Assembly: GCF_025602895.1 (NCBI RefSeq)
Contig: NW_026516303.1
Coordinates: 106,856 to 170,855 of the forward strand
From: Polychytrium aggregatum
Taxonomy: Eukaryota; Chytridiomycota; Chytridiomycetes; Polychytriales
Direction: 5' to 3'
Length of the DNA stretch: 64,000 nt
The notes beneath the pieces are model-generated. The model did no database searches, was not told where the DNA came from, and worked only from the letters and a program-made list of their open reading frames with translations. Below are positions 10,246 to 21,173 of the stretch, one piece after another (within the stretch, counting starts at the first letter, position 1; each line of letters starts with the position of its first letter). The position numbers were made by a program, and so were the translations under genes.

Positions 10246-11987
10246 TCACTCGAGTTTGGCAGTGGCTTCGATCGAATCAGCGCTCGTGCCGATCCATTCT
10301 GTAGTGGTGCCTGTCAGACGCCTCGGTCGAAGAGCATTCGGACAGCGTCTGGCTGGGCCGATCCCTGGCCGAGACTTGAGTGAGTTGTGTTTGTGTCCTT
10401 TCGCCGCAAGGATCTGTGCTCAGAGTGCGCACAAAGGCACTCTGCGATCAAGAGGAACGGCCGAGGCATTCAGTCCAATGCACCCCAGGAGTGCTCAGAT
10501 TGGGGCTCCTGCCTGGCCGCGGCCCTTCGCTACTACACCCCCCCCCAAAGGCCGCTTTACCTTGCATGTAGTCAGCAACTTCAAACGAGTAGGCGTACTC
10601 GAGCGGCACCCACTCGAGCTTGTTCTTGATCTTGGGATCCGCGCCCCGCTCGATCAGAAGGGCGATCAGATCAAAGTGTCCGAAAGCCAGAGCGCTAATG
10701 TGGAGAAAACATGATGAGCAACGATCGACTTCGGAGCCATCTGGTTTCGACCACCAGGCGGCGTTGACTCACTGGTGAAGCGGGGTATTTCCAGCCTTGT
10801 CGGGTTTGTTGATCTCGGCACCAGCATCAAGAAGTGTCTGTGAGAAACAATGCTCAGTCTCGCGCCAGACGACAGGAATCCTGTTGGTGAGCACAGGGTG
10901 TGCTTGCGATATTGGTGCATGATGCCGACATCAATACAGGGATGCATCCGAGCCGGCAGTGCAGTCCTCACATTCACGGCCTTGGTGAGACCTCTCCGTA
11001 CGGCGAGAATAAGGAGTGTCTCTTCGTTCAGGTTGCATATGTCCAGGACCTTGGGGAACCTTTCAAAGTACATGGCAAAGCCCTGGATCCGCGAAAGACG
11101 TTCATGGCGTGAGGACTGAGGATCTGCGTCCAACGAAGCAACGACAGCGAGGCAATTCGGCTCGACCGGTCGGATCCAACAGCTCTAGCGGATGCGGGCA
11201 CCTGCTCATTGCCATGCTCGACGGCAACCATCGGGGCAGTGTTTCCTCGAAGATCCTGGTGGAGACAGAGAGACAGACAGACGGGCGGATCAGCATTGGG
11301 GCACGAGTTTGCTGTCGACTTTCTGTGGAAGCTCCTGGCCAACAACGTCCTGAGCCAAGACCAGAACAGACCGCCCCTTTCGCCGCTCTTGGTCGGCGCT
11401 CCCAACCACCATTACCACCGCAGTTTTCTCGGCTTCGTGCCCAGCATCGAGGTAAAACTTGAGAATGTCGTTCTGACCATATGCAGCTGCATAGAACAGC
11501 CCCGGCCTGCGCAATAAAGGCGTCTTGGTCGGTTAGGGCCTCGGGTCCTGGATGTTTCTGCTGTCCAGACCCACAGCGCATTGGCATCCACGGCAGCATT
11601 CGTTCGAGGGTCCAAGAACACAAGAAGTCTGTGCCCAGTCAGTCGTTGCAGTGCCTACCATCCGTTCTGTGGGTCTGGCATCTGCAGGGGGAACTTTTTC
11701 TCGGAATAGAGCTTCTTGAGCTGGGCCAGATTGCCCTGCCGTATCAGCTGCTTGATGGGCAGGAAGTAGTTGTTGGTGATGGAGAGCTTCTGCTGGGATT
11801 TTTTCTCTCGCTGAGTGGCCAGCAACGACAGAGCAGTTTCGGTCGAGGCCGGCGCCTGGGACATGAGCAGCAGCTGTTGAGGCGGGGGTGCTTGGGTTGC
11901 CGAAAGCTTGCGCGTGCGGCTCTCGATCGGCTTGTCCATCGAGGCTGTCCGAGCCAAGCCGGATTGCAGCGACTGGTGGATGCTCAT
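10246..11987 (-). CDS. Ankyrin-repeat protein
   Basis: Starts at 11987 (MSIHQSLQSGLARTASM). Six exons are in frame: 11987-11659, 11506-11416, 11255-11202, 11115-10972, 10837-10773, 10694-10561. The N-terminal 80 residues are polar. Ankyrin units follow: IKQLIRQGNLAQLKKLYSEK, PGLFYAAAYGQNDILKFYLD, DLRGNTAPMVAVEHGNEQ, NEETLLILAVRRGLTKAVN, LLDAGAEINKPDKAGNTPLH and HALAFGHFDLIALLIERGAD. Several repeat boundaries coincide with introns. After EVADYMQ a GTAAAG donor leaves one base, so a last exon is needed. A candidate ends at the TGA at 10246 (SADSIEATAKLE), but this is not proven. Ankyrin repeats mediate protein binding; partner unknown. Transcribed divergently from the AAA ATPase gene. Confidence 0.75.
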
Positions 11988-12334
11988 GGCCGGTTGGTTG
12001 GCTGCGAGTGGGTGGGTGGGAGTTGCAGAAGCTCTTGGGTCGTCGTCTTGGGCAGGCTGGAGACGGCAGCTGCTTGGGATGGCGGTGCCCAAACGAACTG
12101 GGGGGCCAGGAAATGAGAGACGAGTCGGGCAAGGGAAGAGTCGGAGCAGAGAAGGGGCGATTGGCTGGCGATCGGCTCTCGGCCTCGCCAGGGCCCGCCC
12201 AAGAGATTGCTCTCCACGATCTGCCGAGCCCGACCTGCACCGGGAAGGACCCACAGGCAACGAGCGGCACTGAAAAGCAGCGACAAGCAGCGACGGACAT
12301 TCGAAATTACTGGCAGATATCGGCCATACCTCCG
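11988..12334. promoter_or_regulatory. Shared bidirectional promoter region
   Basis: 347 bp between the start codons of the ankyrin gene (minus) and the AAA ATPase gene (plus). It must hold both promoters and 5' UTRs. No clear TATA box is seen. Confidence 0.6.
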
Positions 12335-15219
12335 ATGTTCGGCTTCGCGAGCGCCGACCGGCCGCGGCTTCCTCTGGCAGCCTTTGGCCCAGCAGCAGAC
12401 CGGCTACGTCACTTTTTCGAGCTGCCCTCGCTTGCGCCCCCAACATGTTACTTTGTGCTGATTGCCGGGAGATCCGGAACAGGTGAAGCAGTCGAGCATA
12501 GGGAAACCACGAGGGCAGTGCAAGCAAGCATTCCGTTTCGACGATTGTCTCGGTGTCACTGCTCGCGGCTGATCCTCCTCCGATCGACTCGGGCTATTTG
12601 CGGTCGCAGGCAAGAAGGCAATGATCAAAGAAATGGCCAGCCAGTTCCAGGCCGAGGTGAGCTGTCCCTTCGCAGCCCGATGTATGCCCTCGCCACCATG
12701 TACCGTCAGCGCCGACCTGCAGCGCCTGGTCGATGGTCCTCAGGCCGCCCCTCCCAATGCACAGATCACAAGCATCGACATCCGGAAAGACGCAGTGCGG
12801 CAACAGCGCCCGTGCCCGGATATCCCACCGAGTCCGGACCCGCAGCTCAGCGTTACCCTGCTCGACAGTATCGGAACGATGTTTCCGACAAAGTCATTGG
12901 ACCCCATTCGCCTGCACCGGCTGAACCAGCTTCTGGACTGTGCTCGCCGGGCGAGTGCTTCCAAGGCCCAGCTGATCATAGGAACCTGCTACAGCCCGAC
13001 CGATCTGCACCCAGCCGTTCGCAAGATCTTCCAGGTAGTCTCGGCAACAATCGACCCTCCGGGGTGCTGGGAATGGCGACAGATTTGAGTGCCACTACTT
13101 TCGTATTGGCAACAGAGCGTGTGCCGGAACGACATCAGCGCTGCATACCGATGAGGTATGTGCGAGGACATGCGATTCTTGCTCATTGATCGCCTGCTTC
13201 CTTCTATTCTCAATATGCCACCCGGTTTGCCAGGAGACTATTCACATGGCCCTTCCGAATGCATCGCAACGACTGGAGTTCTTGCTGTTTCTCGCGCAGC
13301 CTTCTCGATTCTCTCGATTCGACCGGGGTGCCAACGGCTCCATCGAGAAACAGCTGCAAGGCATATCGAAAAAGTGCCACGGCTGGACCTTTGCCGATCT
13401 GGTTGCCTTTAGCATCCAATGCGAACGGCTTGCGTCGCCAGGTACTTCCAACGGCCCCGTACAGGCCATGTTTGCAGGACAGACAAACGAGTCATGCCGA
13501 GACGCTGTGGGACACTAGACTGTTTGCATCGATTGAAGTTATGGGATGGATGGCACAGATGCAGTCAATTCTATCCCGACATTGCAACGCCGATGTGAAT
13601 ATGTCCGTGATAGCACTGTCGGTCTGTGCATCGATCGATGACAATGCTAATCCCAATGTCAATGCCGTTGTCTGGACATTCTCGATACCAATGTCTGGGC
13701 CATGGTCGATGGTACGTTTGGGTCCAGATCCAGTCACCATCGACTTGGACTGTCTCTTTGATCAAGCCTTTGAGATTGTCAGACACAATGTATCGTCGGA
13801 TATCTTCGAGATGAACCAAGTGGCCTCGGTGGCGTGGTCGGATATTGGTGGACACAGCCACATCAAGGTATTGATTTCCTCTGTCGCATGGGACGCCAAG
13901 AGACGCTTTGAGGACAATCAAGTTGACGCAATTGCGCTTGCAGGGCCTTCTGGAAGAAAGCGCGGTCTGGTTTTATCGTCGCGAGGCAGACTTTCGAGCC
14001 CTTGGAATCCGGCCATCCAAAGGAGTGCTGCTGTACGTACTGCTGCCAGAGCACATCAAGCAGGGATATTCTGTCTCTGAGCGGCACGAGCAACGATCGG
14101 CTAACAATCAAAGGCGACACCGTCTCTGACGCTTCCCAGGTACGGCCCTCCTGGCACCGGAAAGACAATGCTGGCCAAGGCAGTCTCCTCTGAGGCCCAC
14201 GCCCAGTTCCTGCCTGTTTCGATATCATCGCTGATAAAAGGCGAGGTAAGCCCCACCCCAAGCGTGCAGGAAGACCCGGACACTTGCTCTGGAACAAAGG
14301 GTTGTCTCTGGCGCCGCATGTGCTCTGGGTGCAAGTGCATCTGCAGCATGCATATCTTCCATGGACCTAACTCTGTATCAAATCAAGGTCGGAGAGTCCG
14401 AGAAGGCCATTGCAGCGCTTTTCCAGACGGCACGACGATGTCAGCCCTGCGTCATCTTCATCGATGAGGTGGAGTGCCTGTTTAGCGACCGCGATAACTC
14501 TGGAGATCTGAATCAGAAGGTAGGAGCAGCGCTAGCGCATCCTCGAGACAAAGCACTCTTTGCGTGCGCTCAAGCTCTCCAGTGCGCCGCTTGACGGACA
14601 TCTCCCATGAACTCTGAGCCAGCCACTCTCGCCTCACTCTGAATCCGTGCTTTGCTGCCACAGATCTTTTCTCAGCTACTCTTTGAAATCGACTCGCTTG
14701 AATGGCCCCACGACAAGATCGTTGTCATGGTTGCGACGAACCATCCACAAAGAATGGATCCGGCTCTGCTGCGGCCCGGCCGCATCGACCGGCTGATTGC
14801 CGTCGGATTGCCGGATGATGCAGAGCGATTCGACATTCTGAGAACGGTGACACGGTCGCTGTCTCTATCGCCCCAAGCCGATTTGAAGTCCATGGCTCTG
14901 CAGACGAAGGGGTTTTCAGGCGCCGACATCCAAGACATGGTCCGACGGGCAGTGCTCGTTTCGTTCCATCGTCAATCGGACCAGGACAAGGTATGGGCAG
15001 TGTTGCAGAGCGATGGATGGCGTACATGCAGTCATCAAGGACCATTTTATCGATTGCCGTCCAGTTCCTATTTCCTTGTACTTTTGCCTTGCAATACCTT
15101 GCTCACGCAGGCCCCTCCCGCTTTAGATTACTCGCGCGATAGATGCAGTCGTTTCCCAGGATGACCTTCAGGCGGCGTTGGACGAAATGAGGCGGCAGGA
15201 CCAAACCAGCGACTCCTAG
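12335..15219 (+). CDS. Tandem-module AAA ATPase with degenerate first module
   Basis: Ten exons are inferred; most close in frame (12335-12482, 12610-12656, a third ending 13034, 13234-13441, 13734-13867, 13944-14032, 14140-14245, 14388-14519, 14664-14990, 15127-15219). Module 1 has GRSGTGKK in place of a normal Walker A (last Thr/Ser replaced by Lys) and LLDSIGTMF in place of a Walker B Asp-Glu, followed by an ordinary small-domain-like stretch (HGWTFADLVAFSI). Module 2 is canonical: WSDIGG, GVLLYGPPGTGKT, CVIFIDEVECLF, the sensor Asn in VATNHPQRMDPALLRPGR with Arg-finger residues, and FSGADIQDMVRRA. This layout resembles CDC48/AFG2 (SPATA5)-type or peroxin ATPases, but the N-domain is nearly absent, so substrate and partner stay unknown. 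The 5' limit of exon 3 (about 12720-12760) is uncertain. Confidence 0.8.
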
Positions 15220-15722
15220 AACATTGGACCATTTTGGAATGCATGGTTCATTCTGTGTAGCAGCCCATGACCCGCGATATCTGCTTCGTCCTTCGTCATC
15301 GCGATGTGAGGGCTGGGTGGTGTTGAAGGTTGTTGATCAGTCAGTTGCCTGGCTGAATGGCGCCGATCAGCGCTCGCACTGGGATGGATTCTGTCGATGA
15401 GATGTCGACTGCAGAGATCTAGGAGTCCCAGACAGACTCTATGACTTGGCCCACTTGGTCGTCCGTGGTCGAAAGAAATGGTGTATCCCGCTGTGCTTGG
15501 AACCCACCATGTCCTGAATCCGCTGAAGCCCCACATTCTGTTTCGGGCAGGCGGTGCCATCCAGAAGCCGCCCGCGCCACGCGCGCCCAAACCACGGCTG
15601 TTCTGCGCTTACCCTGCCCGTCTTGACCTCGAGCCGCCATCGTCTCGTCCAAAGCCACAGCCGTCTGTCGTTTCGGGGCCATAAGAATCTCATAGTATCC
15701 CCTCCATCCGCCCAGCCCCCAG
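15220..15722. other. Intergenic region
   Basis: About 500 bp between the AAA gene stop and the STE14 start. It holds the 3' UTR and the STE14 promoter; nothing else recognised. Confidence 0.5.
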
Positions 15723-17092
15723 ATGAGCGCATTCTCGAACGGAACCATCCGGCTGGACTCGCCTCCGCTCACGCGGTCCGACTCGGGCTCGTCGACATCC
15801 TCCAACTCATCGCCCAGGACCAGCTTTGCTCGTCCTCCGCACCACTCCCGCCACTCGCATGGCTACGGATGTGGGTTTATGGGCTTTCCTGTTCTGGACG
15901 GCGCTCATACGCCGCAGAATGTGGCCATCTACGCTGCTGCGATGGGCCTCTTGATCGGCCTGGGACTCGCTGTCGGCGCGGTGTCTGCTCGCTTCGGCCC
16001 CATCGGCCTCTTTATTGCCTCTCTGGCAATGTTCCATCTGATGGAGTACATCAGCACCGCAATGTATCGACGGGACGTTACGCTCCAGTGTAAGCAGTGG
16101 CCTTTGCAGATGCATCCTCCATTTGCTTTGGGGAGGCGGATCTGTCTGGTGGGATCTCCGCGGTCTCCTGTCTGGGTCTCGTACCGACCTCGGTATGGAA
16201 GCAGCAACTGACTCAATGCGCCGATGTGTCCTCGTCACTGCGACCTCCTTCGCCGTGCGTCGCTTTGCACGGGCGTCTGCAGCTTTCCTGTTCAACCACA
16301 GCCCTCAGTATCACTTTGCCATGAGTGCATGTGTGGTAGAATTCGTCATAGAGTCGTTTTTCTGGCCCAACATGAAGCGTATGGGTATGATGAATCTCCT
16401 CGGTAAGAACGCCTAATCCAGTTACTGCGCTATCATCTCGCTGGAATAGAGCAGTCTGTGTTATGCAGAGAGAGAGAGGATGCGTCCAAGCGTACCCGGC
16501 TTTGCAAATGGGCGAATGCTACTGTGTGTGAGTCACTGGTTGAGTCCTTGCTCATGATCAATGCTGTGCTTTCTTTACTCTGCGGGGGCGGCGGGCCGGG
16601 GACGTTCTAGGCTTCGTCATCGTGGTGTCGATGCAGATCATCAGGTCGGCCGCGATGATCACCGCCGGATCCAACTTTACCCATCTGATCGCCGAGCGAC
16701 GAGAAAAGAACCATGTCCTCATCACCAACGGCGTCTACAGGTTCGTTGCATCGGTTGGCCAGCTCACACGAACGACGCAAGTGCAGAAGGCTCTGCTCGT
16801 CCCTCGGCAGCCTGAAACTTGGTTTCCGCTCGCGGTGCTCACCACGCTCATGCTCTGTTTCGATAGTGTCTTCCGTCACCCGTCGTACACATCCTTCTTC
16901 TACTGGGGCATCGGCATGACCGTCATGCTCTGGAACCCCATCTGCTTTGTGGGCTTTATTGCGGCCCTCTGGACCTTCTTCAACAACCGCATCCGATATG
17001 AGGAGGGCGTCATGTCGCAACCTGAGTTTTTCGGCGAGGCTTACCGCCAGTATCGCCAGCGAACGTTCACCTTTATACCGCTCATCCCGTAA
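15723..17092 (+). CDS. STE14: Protein-S-isoprenylcysteine O-methyltransferase
   Basis: Four exons (15723-16089, 16283-16402, 16611-16740, 16867-17092) close in frame to 280 residues. This ER membrane enzyme methylates the C-terminal prenylcysteine of CAAX proteins (Ras, Rho, a-factor type) using S-adenosylmethionine. After a polar N-terminal tail of about 45 residues come membrane segments (NVAIYAAAMGLLIGLGLAVG; FGPIGLFIASLAMFHLMEYI). The family signature follows: FNHSPQYHFAMSACVVE, then GVYSVFRHPSYTSFFYWGIG with the RHPSY motif, then a C-terminal EEGVMSQPEFFGEAYRQY. All hallmark positions of the ICMT family are present. A CAAX protein that would be a natural client (recyclin-1, 46434-50489) lies 30 kb away; this is not an operon. 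Confidence 0.93.
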
Positions 17093-17787
17093 TCATCCAG
17101 CCAAAGGCCCCCTACTTCTGCGCTTCCCACCTTGCCCTTGCCCTCCCGCGTCGACAGATCCCTGGATCGAATGAAAAATACAAACATACAACAAAACGAA
17201 TATGGGCCACACAAACCAAGACGAGACCTCGCAAACCATTGCCCGGTCTCAAGAGTCACTCCGCTGATCGGGGGGGGGATGCTCGGCCGACATTCTTGAT
17301 TGAGAATGCCCGGTCGGCACATGATGCTGCGATGTGCTGCTTGGCGTCACGGTGACAATGACGCTTCCATTGGCCGAGACGAAGGTGGGCATTTCACTGG
17401 CAAGCTGGAAGCAAGGCTGATGTGCACACAGCACAGAGGCGTCAAAGCAGCGAGTCGAGAGAGCCAGGAACGATTTGCACAAGAATGAGCGGGCACTATG
17501 TATTGAAGCGCATGGCCCTGGGGGGACACGGAAGCGCTGCTCGTCGTCACGCCGTCCAGGGGGCACCGGCGAACGCCCAGACGCAGGTGCGGGAGAGTTG
17601 CATCGGGATCCGCTGGGGAGGGGGTCGATCGCATCGAGCGAACGTCGGGTATAAGTTGCAATGATTGGACACAATATCGGATGGATACATGAACAAAGCG
17701 ACATCCGAGGAAGGTATATTGCGTGAAAGGAGGGAATGCGAGGCGTCAGTGACAAACAGGCGTGGGAACGAAAGCCGGAGGGATCCT
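17093..17787. other. Convergent intergenic region
   Basis: About 700 bp between STE14 and the small minus-strand ORF. It includes a G-run (17271-17278). No gene recognised. Confidence 0.5.
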
Positions 17788-18135
17788 TCAGGCGAGCACA
17801 TCCCAGCAGGCTTTGAGCCCCACTGCGATCTTGTTTAGGGCGAGCTTGAACCGCCAGGCCTGGATGGTGATCCACCGCTGCCGGCGTTGGCCCTTGCTTT
17901 CGTCTTGGAAGGATACGGAGAGACTGAGTGATTGTCGCCGGGAAGACGTGCGCGACTGCGAGTCTTTCCTGGGCAAGCTGTAGTGCACCAGCGTTTGGGA
18001 TTCGCACAGAGTGTCTGTGGAACCAAAGCTGACATGCTGAGTGGTTGGGTGGACGGTCGATTCGTGCTTGGGGCACTTGAGGACCATAAGCTGGCTAATG
18101 GGCTTTGAGGATCTCATGGTGTGTGTGACAGCCAT
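17788..18135 (-). CDS. Small basic protein, unknown
   Basis: Single-exon ORF of 115 codons (a second in-frame Met at codon 7). The first half is Ser/Thr-rich and polar. The end is an amphipathic segment (RWITIQAWRFKLALNKIAVG, then LKACWDVLA). A TTAAATA box sits about 130 bp upstream (18262-18268) on the same strand, which favours a real transcript. No domain recognised; it could be spurious. Confidence 0.4.
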   Translation of the reverse strand: MAVTHTMRSSKPISQLMVLKCPKHESTVHPTTQHVSFGSTDTLCESQTLVHYSLPRKDSQSRTSSRRQSLSLSVSFQDESKGQRRQRWITIQAWRFKLALNKIAVGLKACWDVLA

Positions 18136-18639
18136 ACGGTATGCCTGTGATGGGAGTTGATGCCTGGATGGAGACGTGGATACGCAGCACTGTGGTCAAG
18201 CGCGGATTGAGATGCGACGGGAGGAGGATGGGAGCAGATCTGCGGATCGCTGGTGACGGCGTATTTAAGGGGTTTAGTTTTATTTTGTTGACACAGGGTT
18301 GTTGATCCTGCGACAGCGTCATTGCACGTGTGGTTTACGGGTCGTTCGAGCCGGGGCCGGGCGATGGTGGAACAGACAGCACAGCGGCAACGCCGTCGTC
18401 GATGACGAGCAGGGATGTGACCTGCTGTGATATGACGTGAGCGGAAAATAACGCTCACAGCAATCCTTGAGGGCGCTGCTACACATCACCACCGACCAAG
18501 GGGCTTGTGCCGGGGGCTGAACTTGGTTTGTGGCCACGTCCAGGCCGAGCAGCCCGCAACAGTGAGGCGGTATAGGGAGCTGTGTGTGCTGGCTGGGATC
18601 CTTGTTCACCATCTTGCGGCCAGAGAGGGGCGGGGTGGG
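18136..18639. other. Intergenic region
   Basis: Promoter of the small ORF and 3' flank of epimerase copy 1. No further feature seen. Confidence 0.45.
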
Positions 18640-20394
18640 CTAATTCGGAAGACGGAGAGGGGCGTCGCTTTGCCAGTTGACGACTTGCTTCGGAGAGAGC
18701 GGAGGGGTGGCGAGCTGGCTGATGACTTGACGGCGTTTGCTTGCCAAACAGCTCGCCTCGGGTGTGTACACCTCGATTTCGAGCGATCGCTTAAGCTTGC
18801 CCTGGGCAGTCTTGTCAGAGGCATGACATGCAGCAGAGTTTGTGGGACGGGACTGCACCTGGGATTGCACCCGGAAGTGTCGATACCACTCCACAAACTT
18901 GCTCATGCCCTCCCGAAGCGACGTCTGCGGCCGGTACCCGAGCATCCGGCTGCTCTTTGTCAGATCCGCGTAGGTCAGTGGAACATCTCCCGGCTGGTCC
19001 GGGAGCTGCTTGATGAGGGCCTTCTTGCCAACAACGTCCTCGATCACCTCGATGAAGCCGTTGAGGTTGATGGTCTGCGAGTTGCCGAGGTTGAAGACCT
19101 CGCACGGATGCGGCTTGTCGATCGAGGCCAGCACGCCCGACACAATGTCGTCGATGTAAGTGTAGTCGCGGCACGACGAGCCGTCGCCGTACTTGTTGAT
19201 TGGCGAGCCGCTCGAGATCTTCTCGACAAACATCCACGGCGCCATGTCTGGCCGGCCACGGGGTCCCTGTCGGCGGCGGCGAGGTGGATGGGCAGATGAG
19301 CAGATGGGCAGATGAGCAGATGGGCAGATGAGCGGATGGGCAGATGGGCAGACGAGCAGATGAGTGGATGAGTGGATGGGAGCCAGAGCCGCACAAGTCA
19401 CCATCGAGCAATCAAGGGTGTCGAGGATACCAAGGGAATCAACACCAACCCACCCGCCGATTGCACCAACACCGCATCCGCACTCACATAGACGGTAAAG
19501 AACCGCAGTCCCGTCACGTTGATCTTGTACAGCGAGTGGTATGTCTTGGCCATGATCTCGCACGCCTTCTTGGTGGCCGCATACGGCGACACTGTGTTCT
19601 CGGTGGTGTCGTCCTCGGCAAACGGGATCTTTGTGTTGGCGCCGTAGACCGAGCTGCTGGAGGCATACACAAAGTTGGAGACGCCAAACTGCCGCGCCAT
19701 CTCGAGCATCGTGACGGTGGCCTGGATGTTGGAGTGGACATAGATGTGCGGATCCTGTCGGCGGGAGCAGCGGGGCGGTGGTGTGCGATTGTGCGATTGT
19801 GCGATTGTGCGATTGTGCGATTGTGCGATTGTGCGATTGTGCGAGCAGGTTTGGTGGATGGCGGAGCAGCGAGGCCAAATCGAGGAGGGTCAAACGAGGG
19901 AGTCGGCGAATGATGCAATGTCAGTGCTGGTCGATCGGGTGCGGCTGTGCTGATGGTGTGCCGCATGGATGGCATGCTGCATTGATGGTACGCAGTAGCG
20001 ATGGAATGCTGCATGGATGATATACCGCATGAACAGCAATCCCGCATCGATGGCATGCTGCACATCGGCCCCGCTGTCCGTCGCCTCGAATACCCACCTT
20101 GATTGACGGCCTGACTCCTGCTCGCGCCGCCAGATGGCACACCACGTCTGGCCGCTCGAGCTCAAAGATCGTTGTCATGCTTGTCATGTCGGCACAGTCG
20201 GCCTGGAAGAACTGGAATTGCGACCCGGTCTCGGCGGCCTTGGCCTTGAGGATGTCAATGTTGGCCATCTTCTGGGACAGGTCGTAGTAATCGTTGAGTT
20301 CGTCGACGACGACAACCGAGTCGCCTCTGGCGAGCAGGGCCTCGGCCGTGTGGGAGCCGATGAATCCGGCGCCTCCTGTGACGAGCACTTTCAT
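18640..20394 (-). CDS. UDP-glucuronate 4-epimerase-like SDR, copy 1
   Basis: Three exons (20394-20098, 19754-19488, 19266-18640) give 396 residues. It is an extended short-chain dehydrogenase that inverts C4 of a UDP-sugar; UDP-glucuronate to UDP-galacturonate is the most likely reaction by similarity. The Rossmann motif is GGAGFIGSHTAEALL. Further marks are PDVVCHLAARAGVRPSI, the catalytic Ser in YASSSSVYG and the Tyr-xxx-Lys in SPYAATKKACEIM, then RFFTVYGPRGRPDMA and YGDGSSCRDYTYIDDIVSG. The body is nearly identical to copy 2 (34055-35803), introns included. Only the C-terminal tail after RVQSQVQSRP differs (here it contains LKRSLEIEVYTPE and ATPPLSPKQ). Both introns hold minisatellites. 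No signal peptide; probably cytosolic, feeding cell-wall or capsule polysaccharide synthesis (inference). Confidence 0.9.
19296..19375. repeat. Intronic minisatellite (GCAGATGAGCAGATGG type)
   Basis: Tandem GCAGATGA/GCAGATGG units inside intron 2 of epimerase copy 1. The same array, inverted, lies in copy 2 at about 35075-35160. Confidence 0.85.
19785..19844. repeat. Intronic octamer array (GCGATTGT)7
   Basis: Seven perfect tandem GCGATTGT units in intron 1 of epimerase copy 1. Copy 2 has the same seven units at about 34610-34670, which shows how recent the homogenisation is, because such arrays change length quickly. Confidence 0.9.
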
Positions 20395-20649
20395 TTTGGA
20401 GCAGGGGCTGGGACTGGGACTGAGACGGGAAAGCGAGGGAGGGGCGATTGGCTTGGGCCTGGGCAGAGAGCGGCGGTGTTGATGGCGACAGACCGAGCTT
20501 GGCAGAGTGCAGACCGGATTGCGGCTGTTGTGCTCGATATCGACCAGAGGATGAACCGGGTTGACCGACGGAGACGGAGAGACGGAGAGATGGAGAGATG
20601 GAGAGATGGAGAGATGGAGAGATGGACTGAACAAATCACTCAGACCAGA

Positions 20650-21173
20650 CATATCAGCGGGCGGTGGTCGAGCGCGGCCAATGTCTGCTCAAATGTGTCC
20701 CGCTTTCCGCCCAATCGCCTGTGCGCCTCATGGGGCGCCTGGTCTTTGCAAGGCCGCATGCCCATCAGCAGCCTTGGGTCGCAGCCTTGGGTCGCAGCCT
20801 TGGGTCGCAGCCCCGCACCGGCCTGTGCGCGCTTTGGCAACCAGCCCGCCGGAGCGCCGCGCCAATGGGATGATCCTGGGTGATCTCCATCGACCCAGCC
20901 GGCCCATCCTGGTCCTCTGGCGCCATCGGCCAGTGTCGGTTCATCTGGGATCGGCTGTTGCATGTTCCTATGTCCCGCCCCCTATTTCGCCGCCGCTTGG
21001 CGATTCGCCGTTGCTCCCTGCGACCTGCACGGCTCTCGCTCTGCACACGGTGCCAACCATTGCCCAGTCTGTCGCTGCTGAGCATCTGGAGAGACCTATA
21101 TCTGCATCCTGATCATCGATTATATCTTGTTCTATGCGATTCCGGCACGGCAACGCCCCCAAAGGCTTTGAGC
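20650..21173. other. Intergenic region with 13-bp tandem repeats
   Basis: Lies between the epimerase 5' edge and the uS15m stop. At about 20770-20815 there are three to four tandem CAGCCTTGGGTCG units. No gene recognised. Confidence 0.6.

Larger units (their letters stand above)
18844..20649 (-). repeat. Inverted repeat, left arm (1.8 kb)
   Basis: Reverse complement of 33818-35605. The arms carry the epimerase 5' flank, all introns and the body up to codon SRP. Every overlapping ORF checked inside is identical between arms. The only length difference I find is 18 bp in a GAGATGGA minisatellite upstream of the start codon (1806 versus 1788 bp). Both edges are abrupt. Confidence 0.95.

Noticed and set aside
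19789-19850. CRISPR-like array in the epimerase intron
   Set aside because: Units are 8 bp with no spacers; a minisatellite, present identically in the other copy.
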